A DNA stretch of 64,000 bases, taken from contig CM072154.1 in assembly GCA_036850595.1 (NCBI GenBank), forward strand, positions 5,755,010-5,819,009, read 5' to 3'. Below are positions 55,301-62,935 of the stretch, one piece after another; the first letter of the stretch is position 1; each line of letters starts with the position of its first letter. The notes under the pieces were generated by a model. The model was not told the DNA's origin and made no database searches. It saw only the letters and a program-made list of their open reading frames with translations. A program made the position numbers and the translations under genes. This DNA comes from Rhyacichthys aspro. Taxonomy: Eukaryota; Chordata; Actinopteri; Gobiiformes; Rhyacichthyidae.

Positions 55301-58300
55301 GGTCTAAAATGCTAAATTAGATTTTTTTTTTTTTTTGTTAAAAATGTATTGATAAAAAATATTTAAATACTTTTATTGGTTAAAAAGCAATTCATGAGAA
55401 TATCTTTGGTTATATATAGCAGAGCTAATACTAAAAGTAGTTCAATTTGTTCATTTCATTTGCATTGTTAAAATTAATTACAATTATTTTGAATAATTTG
55501 CCATACTTAAAATGAATTGCAATCTGCCTAAAATTTGGTTAAACTGTTGCTTAAAATAGTCGCGGTTCGTGATTTGATAATATCTGTTACTTACTTAGCC
55601 TACCTGCTATACTTACCTACTACGAACATCCATCCTATGTTAATCCCAAATGCTAAGGTTAAAAGTACTATTTTAAATATGCCTGCAATAGACTCACCTG
55701 GAAATGCCTAAAATACTTATCTGCTACTGGCTAAAAATCTATGGATGAGAACAGAAGGTTAAATATTGTCTGGATAAATGATTTGACTTTGCTCTTAAAC
55801 GCACTGATTTATTATTGTATGAGAAGCTTTGTATGACACATACTTATTGTTTATGTTTATGTTTAAAGGTTTTTCACCTATTTTAGCACCTATCTGCCTA
55901 TTCAGGCAGATAGCAGACAAATAAGCAGATGAAAAATAGGTCCACAACATTAAATAAAAGTGCATCATTTGAGTGAAATCCAGTCTGGAGTAACGCCCCT
56001 CCTTTTTAAGTGTGGGAAGCTGCAGTTTTAGTAAATCGATCGACAATTTCTACACAATTTTAGCATTTTAAGAATGCTAAAATAGAGAAATTTGCAGAAA
56101 CCTTTGGAAAAAAAAAAAGGTACAGTAAGTGCACAATCTATAATGCTGCCTTAAAATAACACACATTAAAAGAAATACAGCCTTGAAAAACATGACAGTA
56201 TATTTTAATAAGGCTGAGACTCAAGCTGCTTGAGTTGCTTAATAAACATTCCGCAAAGATACCATATAGTTTACCCCTGCACAAACAAATTAGACGATCA
56301 AAATCTGTTCTGAAATACGTAATAAAGTTATTTGATGAGTTAAAAGAACAACTGAGTGCAAAGTCAACCCCAAACAAATGGAAAACAAGTGCCATTGCAG
56401 ACTGTCCTGTGAGACTCCATCTACTGTGGGACTCCCGTCAGTGAACACTTATGCACAAGCCTGGGTAAACTGGGCATAATACACAAGATACGCTGTAAAG
56501 GTCTGGTCCATTTGAGAATGGAAGGAGTGCTTTCTCCAGACAGCCTCGGTAAAGGTCCGTCCTGGTGGAACCCGCTGAGGCTCAGACTTAACTGCACACT
56601 AACATCTCCACACCTTTCTGGCCCGGTAAATGTCAGACACATGAAAGGAAATGAAAGGACGGCTAAGGGCTCACTGGAGAAGCTCGAGCCGCCTTTAATC
56701 CATGTCCTCCTTTCAGCCACTTACACCTGCTGTATGCATTTTACCAAAATATTACTGTATGGTGCCTACTATAGTGTTATGAAGATTATAGTGCATATAA
56801 CGGACAACGTTTATAAAGGAAACAAGTAAAGGGTTGCAATACAATTTCTTTTTCAAAATGGTGTACTTTTTTCAAGAAATAATTGTATTCAAATGTACAG
56901 TGATGGTGGACAAGTGACACCGCTGACACCTTTTGAAAGGAGATCAAAAACTTCAAACTAAGGCTAGAAATAAGTAAGTGGCGCCATGGTCATGATTGAA
57001 TGCAAGGGTACAAAGTTGGATTTCATGGATAACAATTAACTGCTTTGGTTTTAATTACATTTAATATTGATACTACTTTAACAGAGACAAAGCCAACCCA
57101 ATCCAGATTTGTTCATAAGATACAGTTTTGGGAAATATGCAACAGAATGCTGCTAATGTAAATTCTACAGTTTGAAACTATGAATATATGTTGACTATTT
57201 ATTTAGCAGTCACAGCCCAAATGCATTCTTCCCAAAGGAATCACTGGGAATTGGACTAACGTACTTACTGCATTGAGTATATCTAACGACTCTTTTGCAA
57301 ATCTTTGTGTAGGTGCATGTGTGACATACCCTCTTTTCCAGTTGTGCAATCTGTGCTTTGTAAAAGGCCTCCAATGCTTTCAGCTGGGAGTCTTTCTTCT
57401 GTAGCTTCTGAGCCTGCAAGATACACCCAGAAATACAAGCATTAATGGTATGTTTATTCAAACCACAGGGTATGAGCCCGCCAGCATCTTCTGCAATTAG
57501 TACTTTTTATTTCACGTATGAATACATAATTTATGATAATGCTTGAGCAATGATTTATCAGGTTCAAGTGTAAAAAACTAAGATATACATGCATAAATAT
57601 TATAGTGCAGTGTATGACAGGATTTGTAGCTGCTTTGAGAAAAGCGAAACACACATATCACCCCACCCAACAGAGATACATAAGAAAACATTCATAGAGA
57701 CCTTGAGTGGAAACTGTATCTTAGAAACAGAGAGTTGATATATCACGAAGTGTGCTGCAGAGAATAAGATGTAGTTGGACTTTGTGAGAGTAACACTGCT
57801 TCACAATAAGACTATATTATAATGGATTGATGAAAAGGTTTACAATTTAGCTTGGTGTCCTTGTAAATGCCTTTTGTGTCATCATTTGCTTTATGAGATG
57901 CCATTTACTGCCTGTATAAGTTGACTATTCATTAAGTTCCAATGCATATAGTCCTCACAACAAACAACTTTCACTAAATAGGGCCTTACTCGAATAATAA
58001 TCAGCAGTATGGAGAGATGTCTACACTGGTGTTATGGTGGTAAATGGACCGCATAATATTTCCTAGAGTGGTACTTAGTGTGAACCATTTAAGAACCTAT
58101 GGTATGGTTGGACATGAAATAGTATGGTATGGTACGGTATGGAATTGTATGGAATAGCATGGAATGGTACAGTATGAAAGGGTAAGGGACAGAATGGTAT
58201 GCACAATAAATAGTATTGTTGGGTATGGTATGACATGGTAGGGTCTGGTATGGTAAGAGATGAAATGGTAGGGTATGATGTGTAGTCTGGTATAATGATA

Positions 58301-60368
58301 TGATATGGTATGGAGAGGCATGGCATGATATGGTATAATGGGGTATGATGTGTAGAATGGCAGGGCAGCTGATGTTTTTTGGCAGATATAGAGGGACGAT
58401 TTTCATAAATTTATCAAAACATTTTAAATTATCTCACACATTTTAAATGAAACAAAAATTGTATTAACAATACTATAACGTTTATTGAACTTTTACTGCA
58501 AATAAGCAATGCAGCATTTTCTCATCACAAAAAGTGCTATCATAATAAGATATATTTTCACTCGCAACCAACTAGATAGTATAAATAAAAAAAAACAGGA
58601 AAATATGAAAATAAACTTTTGCGCACTCAAGTACAGTAAACACACACTAAACGTTAATGTCTCAACAGACTGCATAATAGTGTGGATTCGTGGAGTGGTA
58701 ATTCTTTATCCATTTCGCCTTTTCAGTGCGCAACATCAAGCACAAGCATCATTAAGGCACAATTTAAAAGCCCCAAAATGTTGAGGTCTCTCCACTATTT
58801 CACAGTTTGACTTCTTGGCCTTTCAAGACAGCTTTTGAATGAACCAGCGTGACTGAACACATTGTAACCCGTTTCATCCGAACTAGCAACAGAAGCTAAC
58901 GCTACAGACCTGCTTTGAGTAAGCTACTTCTCGCTCTGTGCTTGTGCTGTGCACCATGGATGTATAACATCAATGCTGTGCACCCAAATTAAAATTTGCT
59001 GTCAAAATTAACATTGGTACTAAGGTATTGAATGATATGAAAGGGTATGATATGTTATAGTATGAGAAAATGCAGTGTACTACAGTAAAGTTTAGTATCT
59101 GTATGGAAAAGTTACCTGTCACCTGTTGATGCACATAGTGAGAGTGCTGGAAATAAACTGACGGACTACTTAATAATGTATATCCTTACATCATGTTATA
59201 ATGTTATAGCACATTTATTACGCATACAATTTTGATGACAAATTTCAAGTGTATTAAAATGAAAGGCCAAACACACAAACATTTAGATGTTGACCCAGAT
59301 GTGAAAATTGGTTTGCTGTTAAAGCACCCTGCAAGCTTCAGAGAACATCAAAAAATGCTACAAACAGCATGTGACAAGCCTCAAATTATACCTCTGAGAA
59401 TCTGCTCCTATTCCGTTTCATCTAACCATGCCTCCATCCATCTATTTGGCCTGTGTTGAACGAAGAAAATTACACCACACGCCATCTCGCCACAGAGCAT
59501 TTTGGCACTGATGGCATTACACAGGCACATGCAGAATTGGAAAAAAAAAACAGGTCCACAAAACAACGCACTGAATGAAGAGAATGAGGAGAATAACAAA
59601 GACTTATTGTGGGTGTAGAAAAAAGACACTGTTGCGGAGTAGATGAAGACAGAACAATAGAGAATTATTCGTACTTATGTAATTAGCCAGTTTACTATGA
59701 ATTAAATATCTTCATTACATCAAAATCATCGTTTGTTATTTGGCAATCACACAAAGAGGAGAATAAATAAAAGCAGTAACTTGGAAAAATGACAGGCCTT
59801 GAGAGAAATGTTTTGAAAGAGTGACAAAGAATGACTGCAGTTGATGAAACCATTTCATGTATTTGTAAATTCTGTTCATGCTTTAAGAAAATAGTGTGGG
59901 TACATTTTCATCTAAGGCTGAAGGACACCACAGTGAGGAGGAGGTTTTTGCTTTTCTCAACCTTGTACCCTCAGAACTCTTAAACTATTTAGCGCTTTAT
60001 GTCAATAAAATAGTCAAGGTGAAAGATTCACACATAGCTGTCTTTAAAGGTGCAAATAATGGAGGTAAAAACCAGCATAGAGAAGAAAAATACTGACTTT
60101 TAGTCCCTATTCAATTAAAGCGTGGGGTTCTTACAAAAACTAAAATTGTTTTATTACCTTCAAGGATATAACTTTAGAATAAGGGTGCGAATTATACTAT
60201 GTACATGATTGAAATGTCACTTTTTGGGCAGAATGAGAAAGATACGGTAGCCAAAAAGGATCAACAAAATACAACAATCACAAATGCAACACTGATGACT
60301 CAAATTAAAACATAAAACAAAAGTGTTACTGAAAATACAAGTTGTGTTAAAAAAAAAAGAAAGAAAAA

Positions 60369-60425
<57 letters not shown>

Positions 60426-61992
60426 CATAATGCTTTTAAATAAGGCAATACAGGCAATACAAACCAAACATAAAACTATACAGTAACTCAAAATAAAAAG
60501 CAAACGCCACATAAAAATAAAAACAGGCACAGGCAAAACTGTGCAAAGTCAAAACAAAATACAAAACAGACGAATCATAATCATGTGGTGGAGGACATTC
60601 GAAGTGGAGGACAATGAATAAACACTGAAGTCAGGGGGCATGAGGAAGGTATGGTGGCTAACGACTTAAAAAACAAAAACAAAAAAAAAAAATACAAATG
60701 TAAAAGTCACTCCTGAAAACAAAACTTGTAATGAGAATTCAAAAGCCACTTTAAAAATACAAAAAAAAATCCCTGTAAGAATTTTAAAATATGCAAAGTA
60801 AAACTCACAACCAACATAAGTCACAATGAATAAAAGGTTGCACCAAAAACACAAAGGTCAGATCAAATTCTACAATATAGTCAAAATGAAATACACAAAG
60901 TGAAAGTAACATTTTGAGTGGAGGACAAAATTACAAACTCAAAAACAAGTAGAAAAGTTACAACAAACACAAACGTTGCAAAAGTTGAGTTTGGACTAGA
61001 GGACAAGAAGGAAAGCTGTGATGTCAGAAAGCATCAAAGGCCGTTTGCCAATTGCCAGGATCCTTTTTGTGAGGACTCCTCTGGAGAAAACCAGCTTTGT
61101 ACCAAATGGCTCCCATCCCCACCTCCTCCAAAGGACTGAGTCCTTCATTGGACCAAAATACCAAGGATGCATCTGTGGATCCTCCGTGGCCTTGCCTCAT
61201 TCAAAACCCACAATGCACTGCAAGTGTCTTGAAAAAAACTCAGTAGATGAGGAAGTGTGGCTTAAAGTGGAGAATTTTCAGTTCAAAGACAAGTTTGCTG
61301 TATTCATAAAAAATGATTTATTTTTATTTAGTTTGCCTAATAAACTGCACAGTTATTATTATTATCACTGTTGTCATAATTAATATTTTGACCTCAGTGT
61401 GTATAATATGAGCCGATCGTTGCTGCGGTTTTCAACAGACAGAACATATCACTTCAGCAGCTCTTGTTTCACAAAAAATACATATGGCATAAATAAATAG
61501 ATTAAATATCAGTTAATGTAACTAACTATTAAGCTCCACAAATGTTTTGTCCCTTTTTCATGAGCCACGGATCAGTTTCAGACTCTTACTAACATCAGAC
61601 TGTCATTTAAATATAAAATACTGATTTGGAAAATTTGGAAAAGATTTATTTGTTAATTGGTTTGCTTAACATTGCCTTTTATCAAAGTAGTAAATTATTT
61701 AATTATAAAATCACTGTAACAGAACAGCATTTTTAAATTTTTTTTAGAGGACAAAAAACAGCAGCACAACTGTGGGCAGGCTTTTAATGATGCAGCTCGG
61801 CAGCTAGTTTCAAAAGACTCATGAGGAGTTTCCCTGGACTCTAGCCTTGGTTTGGGAGGAGTTGACTCTGGAGAAAGGATCCTGGCAACTGGGAAACGGC
61901 CATTGAGACATTTTTATCTGGGCCACTGTAGAAAAGCACAATGGAAGTGAAGGAAAGTGAAGGAAAAAGGCTTACCATTACTTCTAACTCAT
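23230..61992 (-). CDS. chchd6: chchd6 (MIC25), MICOS complex subunit; partial gene, four exons visible
   Basis: CHCHD6/MIC25 is a peripheral protein of the mitochondrial inner membrane. It belongs to the MICOS complex, works with MIC60 and its paralogue MIC19 (CHCHD3), and helps hold cristae junctions; its CHCH domain is oxidised in the intermembrane space. Four minus-strand exons join in phase at GT-AG sites: 61976-61992, 57330-57413, 40839-40909 and 23230-23365. The product is a charged helical segment (about 57 residues, coiled-coil-like) followed by a CHCH domain with cysteines spaced CX9C, CX10C, CX9C. Wording such as DQFHQAAS and EPVCPGLQAQIL is closer to what I recall of vertebrate CHCHD6 than of CHCHD3. 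Missing here are the N-terminal exons (beyond 64000) and the final codons plus stop (probably below 23230). Fish can carry two chchd6 copies, and I cannot say which this is. The assignment is from recognition, not a database search. Confidence 0.9.
25675..25985 (+). repeat. Unclassified dispersed repeat, copy 1
   Basis: It shares ordered blocks with 43380-43770 and 53896-54100: AAAAAGG followed by CCATTGGT; a CAGCACTG block followed by ACACAAAGAAACAGCGCAAA; and farther on, with copy 2 only, AAATTGGTCC and AAAAGCAGGARAGGTC. The blocks are too many and too well ordered for chance. No TIR, tail or coding family is recognised. Confidence 0.55.
29005..29900. repeat. Diverged local tandem duplication with homopolymer-rich middle
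   Basis: Left unit about 29005-29340, right unit about 29635-29900. Both contain TCAACAATATTAA, a TTAGAGG/TAAGAGG block, AAARTTAGACA-type wording, CCACAGAA, GTTCCTACAA and TTCTTGCATAAAA in the same order. Between them, 29496-29612 is a run of long A and T homopolymers with odd islands such as CCTTCGGGGTTTCCCC, which looks like poorly resolved sequence or a low-complexity insertion. Confidence 0.6.
34456..35251 (+). mobile_element. Non-autonomous hAT relic carrying a ZBED5-like BED finger
   Basis: The right end is GTTTGAGAACCACTG, a classic hAT terminus. The left end (CCTTCTTTTTCAAAT) is a diverged inverted copy. The flanks are 8 bp each, CCTTAGAG (34448-34455) and CCTTAGTG (35252-35259), an 8-bp target duplication with one change, as hAT elements make. 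The 796-bp unit holds one frame (34746-35021) resembling the N-terminus of ZBED5/SCAND3-type proteins, which derive from hAT transposases. The catalytic region is absent. A 22-bp perfect palindrome sits at 35059-35080. Confidence 0.85.
34746..35021 (+). pseudogene. Remnant of hAT transposase N-terminus (BED zinc finger)
   Basis: The frame contains YILMGFTSTT, CFFCGEMLANGAIKP and then LQQDLNTKH. In the family (ZBED5, SCAND3, FAM200-like) the pattern is a Tyr-x-x-x-GFT stretch, Cys-x2-Cys, then HLxTKH. Here the first zinc-binding His is replaced by Asp (LQQDL), and the frame ends about 25 residues later with no RNase-H-like catalytic domain. It is therefore a broken fragment within the hAT relic. 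The ATG of the open frame need not be the original start. Confidence 0.75.
38912..39447 (+). mobile_element. TcMar-Tigger/pogo-like non-autonomous element, 3' end incomplete
   Basis: The element starts CAGTGGTCCCTCGTTTATCG directly after a TA (38910-38911), a terminus typical of pogo/Tigger-type elements. It continues with AACCCACAATAGGTGAAATC and a body I recognise from fish genomes. The expected inverted terminus (GGGACCACTG plus TA) is not visible at the right side, so that end is lost or diverged. A 41-bp direct duplication lies at 39361-39401 and 39402-39442. The frame at 39146-39328 is inside the element and is not a gene. Confidence 0.7.
39361..39442. repeat. 41-bp tandem duplication (two copies)
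   Basis: Both copies begin CAATCAGGACGCAGAACACA. They differ at one base (GCATGAG versus GCACGAG). The near-identity shows a recent duplication inside the older element. Confidence 0.9.
40839..40909 (-). CDS. chchd6: chchd6 internal exon, linker helix before the CHCH domain
   Basis: This 71-nt exon encodes NREEYEQSKDQFHQAASQTE, then ENV and two bases of an Arg codon. The acceptor is TTTTAG (AG at 40911-40910) after a long pyrimidine tract, and the donor is GTAAGA (GT at 40838-40837). It enters in phase 0 and leaves with two bases, which fits the single base carried by the next exon. The order Y-x(4)-DQFHQAAS-x-x-E matches the segment just before the CHCH domain of vertebrate CHCHD6. The exon is too short to form a long open frame of its own and was found by splice signals and homology. 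Confidence 0.92.
41380..41417 (+). mobile_element. LINE 3' terminus, sense
   Basis: TTCGTTGAATGGACAATAAAGTACTCTTGATC has the form of the same type of 3' end as the 16.3- and 18.2-kb copies, in the opposite orientation and without a long pentamer tail. How far the element extends to the left is unclear. Confidence 0.45.
43380..43770 (+). repeat. Unclassified dispersed repeat, copy 2
   Basis: This is the longest copy. It has GGCCAATCA, then CGAAAAAGG, CCATTGGTCAACATG, a CAGCACTGAATATG block and ACACAGAGAAACAGCTCAAA. About 180 bp later come AAAAATTGGTCC and AAAAGCAGGAGAGGTCCCTA. The same order appears near 25.7 kb, and the first half appears at 53.9 kb. The open frame at 43398-43640 runs across it but has no recognised domain. 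Confidence 0.55.
44398..44670 (+). repeat. Dispersed repeat, second family, copy 1
   Basis: Shares TGCTTCCTCATCAAAG, a TACATTAAGGTAA block and GCTNCATCTGCTWAT in the same order and similar spacing with 63745-64000. The class is unknown. Confidence 0.5.
45499..45716 (-). mobile_element. tRNA-derived SINE with L2-like tail (reverse orientation)
   Basis: On the minus strand the element starts GGGGCGCAGTGGCTCAGTTGG. It contains an intact A box TGGCTCAGTTGG (45696-45707) and ends AAAGCGCTATATAAATGCAT followed by CCATTTACCATTT. The B box is decayed. The flanks share GAGAGTA on both sides (starting about 45491 and 45719), a possible target duplication. The terminal GCGCTATATAAAT is the L2-type 3' end through which such SINEs are copied by L2 machinery. 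Confidence 0.75.
47248..47325. repeat. Possible fragment of a fish hAT-type MITE
   Basis: GTGGTGGGTATTTAAACTCAAGTCAAGTAATGTTACTGAAAAATGTA followed by CTTGAGTAAGAG resembles a repeat with GTGGTGG ends and ACTCAAGTAA motifs that is common in teleosts. Only one end is visible and no target duplication was seen. Confidence 0.35.
48363..48962. mobile_element. Element with long terminal inverted repeats (about 170-190 bp arms)
   Basis: Left arm about 48363-48532 and right arm about 48775-48962 are inverted copies of each other. They share a 37-bp perfectly identical core (48442-48478 and, reversed, 48842-48878) and extend both ways with scattered differences and one small indel. The spacer of about 240 bp (48533-48774) has no coding frame. 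This is the layout of a foldback-type or long-TIR MITE. I could not find a clear target duplication, so the outer ends are approximate and the superfamily is not assigned. Confidence 0.75.
49002..49035. repeat. (TA)n microsatellite
   Basis: Seventeen uninterrupted TA units lie just outside the right arm of the long inverted-repeat element. Confidence 0.95.
49186..49680 (-). mobile_element. Antisense non-LTR retrotransposon RT fragment, internally deleted
   Basis: The minus strand encodes MRISTSKSEAMDL and, further on, GFKYLGVMFISKGGM, both matching the conserved end of the reverse transcriptase domain of a very common fish LINE (usual wording MRISTSKSEAM and FKYLGVLF). Toward 49186-49310 the sequence matches the 3' part of the same element. 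The middle is shortened and several codons are broken, so it is inactive. I do not commit to a clade. Confidence 0.85.
51373..51438. repeat. Perfect 29-bp hairpin, 8-nt loop
   Basis: Arms 51373-51401 and 51410-51438 are exact reverse complements over 29 bases. They are separated by AGCCTTTG. One strand of the stem is pyrimidine-rich (CTTCCTTCCTCC) and the other purine-rich. There are no bulges or mismatches, which suggests a recent origin. Confidence 0.95.
51496..52021. mobile_element. MITE with TACCGTATTTTTCGG termini
   Basis: The left end reads TACCGTATTTTTCGGGCTATAA and the right end CCGAAATACGGTA, giving inverted ends with TA at both borders. ATTATAAGGCGCACTG follows the left end, and CCGGATTAGGGCAC lies near the right end as a degraded inverted counterpart. 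The motif pair is familiar from a repeat found throughout teleosts. The 526-bp unit has no coding capacity. Confidence 0.8.
52324..52362. repeat. (GTTTT)n microsatellite
   Basis: A T-run is followed by six GTTTT units and a short T-run. It is simple sequence. Confidence 0.95.
53896..54100 (+). repeat. Unclassified dispersed repeat, copy 3, ending in poly(A)
   Basis: Contains TTGGCCAATGATATG, CCAATTGGTCTACAC, AGGAAGT, then GCCAGTGTTTACTCACAGAAACAGCACAAAAAGG, in the order seen in copy 2. It then runs into an A-rich tract with about 28 consecutive A residues near 54070-54098. The second half present in copies 1 and 2 is missing. Confidence 0.5.
54720..54960. other. G+C-richer island, unidentified
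   Basis: Contains GGCGTGGCCGGCCATCTTGG, AGCGGCGCGCACCTGAGCTC and a CAGGTGTTTCCAATTGCC block. It contrasts with the very AT-rich DNA on both sides. It could be an old LTR or MITE or a regulatory element. No exon signal is seen. Confidence 0.3.
57330..57413 (-). CDS. chchd6: chchd6 internal exon, coiled-coil segment
   Basis: This 84-nt exon encodes 28 residues, from AQKLQKKDSQLK through FYKAQIAQLEKR. The acceptor is CAG (AG at 57415-57414) after a T-rich stretch, and the donor is GTATGT (GT at 57329-57328). It starts and ends in phase 0, so exact skipping would keep the frame. The sequence is a charged helix with regular hydrophobic positions and carries the FYKxQ motif that CHCHD3 and CHCHD6 share before the CHCH domain. 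The open frame runs past both splice sites (57210-57461), but those extensions are intronic. Confidence 0.93.
58098..58360. repeat. Degenerate (ATGGT)n pentanucleotide array
   Basis: Roughly 260 bp of imperfect five-base units (TATGG, GATGG, TACGG, AATGG). It produces three overlapping minus-strand frames rich in repeating Pro-Tyr-His-Thr-Ile. These are translation shadows of the array, not genes. Confidence 0.9.
60350..60422. repeat. A-rich tract followed by (TA)n microsatellite
   Basis: About 27 bases of nearly pure A are followed by a long uninterrupted TA run. The minus strand read through it gives a Tyr-Ile repeat peptide with no biological meaning. Confidence 0.95.
61026..61907. mobile_element. 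Possible DNA transposon bounded by ~37-bp inverted repeats
   Basis: The left arm (about 61026-61063) and right arm (about 61876-61907) are inverted copies sharing AAAGGATCCTGGCAA, TGG and AAACGGCC, with only a few differences. The roughly 0.8 kb between them has no recognised transposase. A target duplication is not obvious, so the true ends may lie a little outside. The right arm lies about 70 bp downstream (in transcript direction) of the chchd6 microexon. Confidence 0.55.
61976..61992 (-). CDS. chchd6: chchd6 internal microexon (17 nt)
   Basis: On the minus strand a pyrimidine-rich tract and CAG acceptor (AG at 61994-61993) precede 17 nt, followed by a GTAAGC donor (GT at 61975-61974). 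Read with one base carried from the previous exon, it encodes x-ELEVM (x is D if that base is G). It ends in phase 0 and joins directly to AQKLQKK of the next exon. The joined stretch aligns without a gap to the region just before the FYK motif of vertebrate CHCHD6. The other two frames contain stops. The call rests on splice sites, phase and this alignment. The exon is too short to be certain without a transcript. Confidence 0.75.
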
Positions 61993-62710
61993 CTGCAGAC
62001 TAAAGGGGGCAGGAAACAGGAAACACAAAAAATTAGGGACAAACATCAACAACAAAGACTAAAAAATACCATAAGGCTGTTAAAGAGCACCAAGTAAAAG
62101 CGATAAATTAAAGTCAAGACTGAAAGTCTGACACTTGTCAGTGTTAAAGTGTTCTGACTGAATGCCATTGAAAACACTGTTGCTTCACTGAAAGGACTTT
62201 TCTATTAACCTTTATTATTTGGAGTTGGCTGTTTGTATCAGTGTAAGCATCATCACAAAGGTCAGCCAAGTGTTGGGAGGAGCAGATAAAGAATGAGCGA
62301 TAACCACCCACACCTACAAGCAGCTTTCTGCACTTTGAAAAAATCCTTTTAAGATGAAAGACAGAGATGAGCTGAAGACATTTTCTGCAGTAGAAGAATG
62401 TGTAACTTTTTCCTACTCTGAAGTGCAAACAAGGTGAGCTATTCGTTTTATTAACAAAGCAATACCAGGAATAAGCTAATGGTTTTAAGATGAACAGCAC
62501 ATCAGGATTAGAGGTATTTTATACTGCACCTTGAACAGTGATTCTAGCACACACTGTGTCCAAGTCACCAAGGGTACTTTTTTAATATATATTATACTAA
62601 AAATGGTGCAATGATACTGATGTGTGAACAAGGATCAGTCTATCAAGATGTAGAACCTTTAGAGTCACACACATTATATTCCCATGTGCAACCTGAAATA
62701 TGAAAACTAT

Positions 62711-62935
62711 CAGTGGCTCAGTAGGAAGCGGAGGGCATCCGATAATCGAAAGGTTGGCGGTTCGATTCCCGCTCCCTCCTGTTCATACTGTTGTGTCCTT
62801 GTGTCCTCCTGTGCTTCAAAGGTAGTTTACCACCACCAGTGTGTGACTGTGGAGTGAATGAATAATGGACCCGATTGTGCAGCGGTTTGAGTGCCTTGAA
62901 AAGCGCTATATAAATCTAATCCATTATTATTATCA
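62711..62935 (+). mobile_element. tRNA-derived SINE with L2-like tail
   Basis: It has an A box TGGCTCAGTAGG (62714-62725) and a perfect B box GGTTCGATTCC (62759-62769). A non-tRNA body follows (GTGTGACTGTGGAGTGAATG), and the element ends GAAAAGCGCTATATAAATCTAATCC with an ATT repeat tail. The tail resembles that of the SINE at 45.5 kb. It is not a functional tRNA, because the acceptor stem does not close and the anticodon arm is not formed. Confidence 0.85.

Larger units (their letters stand above)
40910..57329 (-). other. chchd6: chchd6 intron (about 16.4 kb)
   Basis: This intron lies between the coiled-coil exon and the linker-helix exon (GTATGT donor, TTTTAG acceptor, minus strand). Its contents include a LINE 3' tail (about 41380), two copies of an unclassified repeat (43.4 and 53.9 kb), a reverse SINE (45.5 kb), a long inverted-repeat element (48.4-49.0 kb), a TA microsatellite, an antisense LINE RT relic (49.2-49.7 kb), a perfect hairpin (51.4 kb) and a MITE (51.5-52.0 kb). 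The purine-rich stretch at 42768-42905 produces spurious Ser/Leu/Pro-rich minus-strand frames. I see no nested gene. Confidence 0.85.
57414..61975 (-). other. chchd6: chchd6 intron (about 4.6 kb)
   Basis: This intron follows the 17-nt microexon (GTAAGC donor) and ends at CTTGCAG before the coiled-coil exon. It holds the degenerate ATGGT array at 58098-58360, an A-rich and (TA)n tract at about 60350-60422, purine-rich low-complexity sequence at 60540-60990, and an inverted-repeat pair (61026-61063 and 61876-61907) bounding about 0.9 kb. The frames at 60918-61383 fall mostly inside that inverted-repeat unit and are not credible genes. Confidence 0.7.

Noticed and set aside
23230..57413. Assignment to chchd3 (MIC19)
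   Set aside because: The residue patterns DQFHQAAS and EPVCxGLQAQIL fit CHCHD6 better. A tree would settle it.
58075..58406. Minus-strand frames encoding Pro-Tyr-His-Thr-Ile-rich proteins
   Set aside because: Three overlapping frames all arise from the same ATGGT pentanucleotide array.
60300..60536. A membrane protein with a Tyr-Ile repeat
   Set aside because: The repeat is the translation of the (TA)n microsatellite and adjoining A-run.
61018..61383. A 121-residue plus-strand protein
   Set aside because: Most of it lies between the inverted repeats at 61026-61907. It overlaps another open frame and shows no domain.
62711..62785. A functional tRNA gene
   Set aside because: The A and B boxes are good, but the acceptor and anticodon stems do not pair, and the sequence continues into a SINE body with an L2-like tail.
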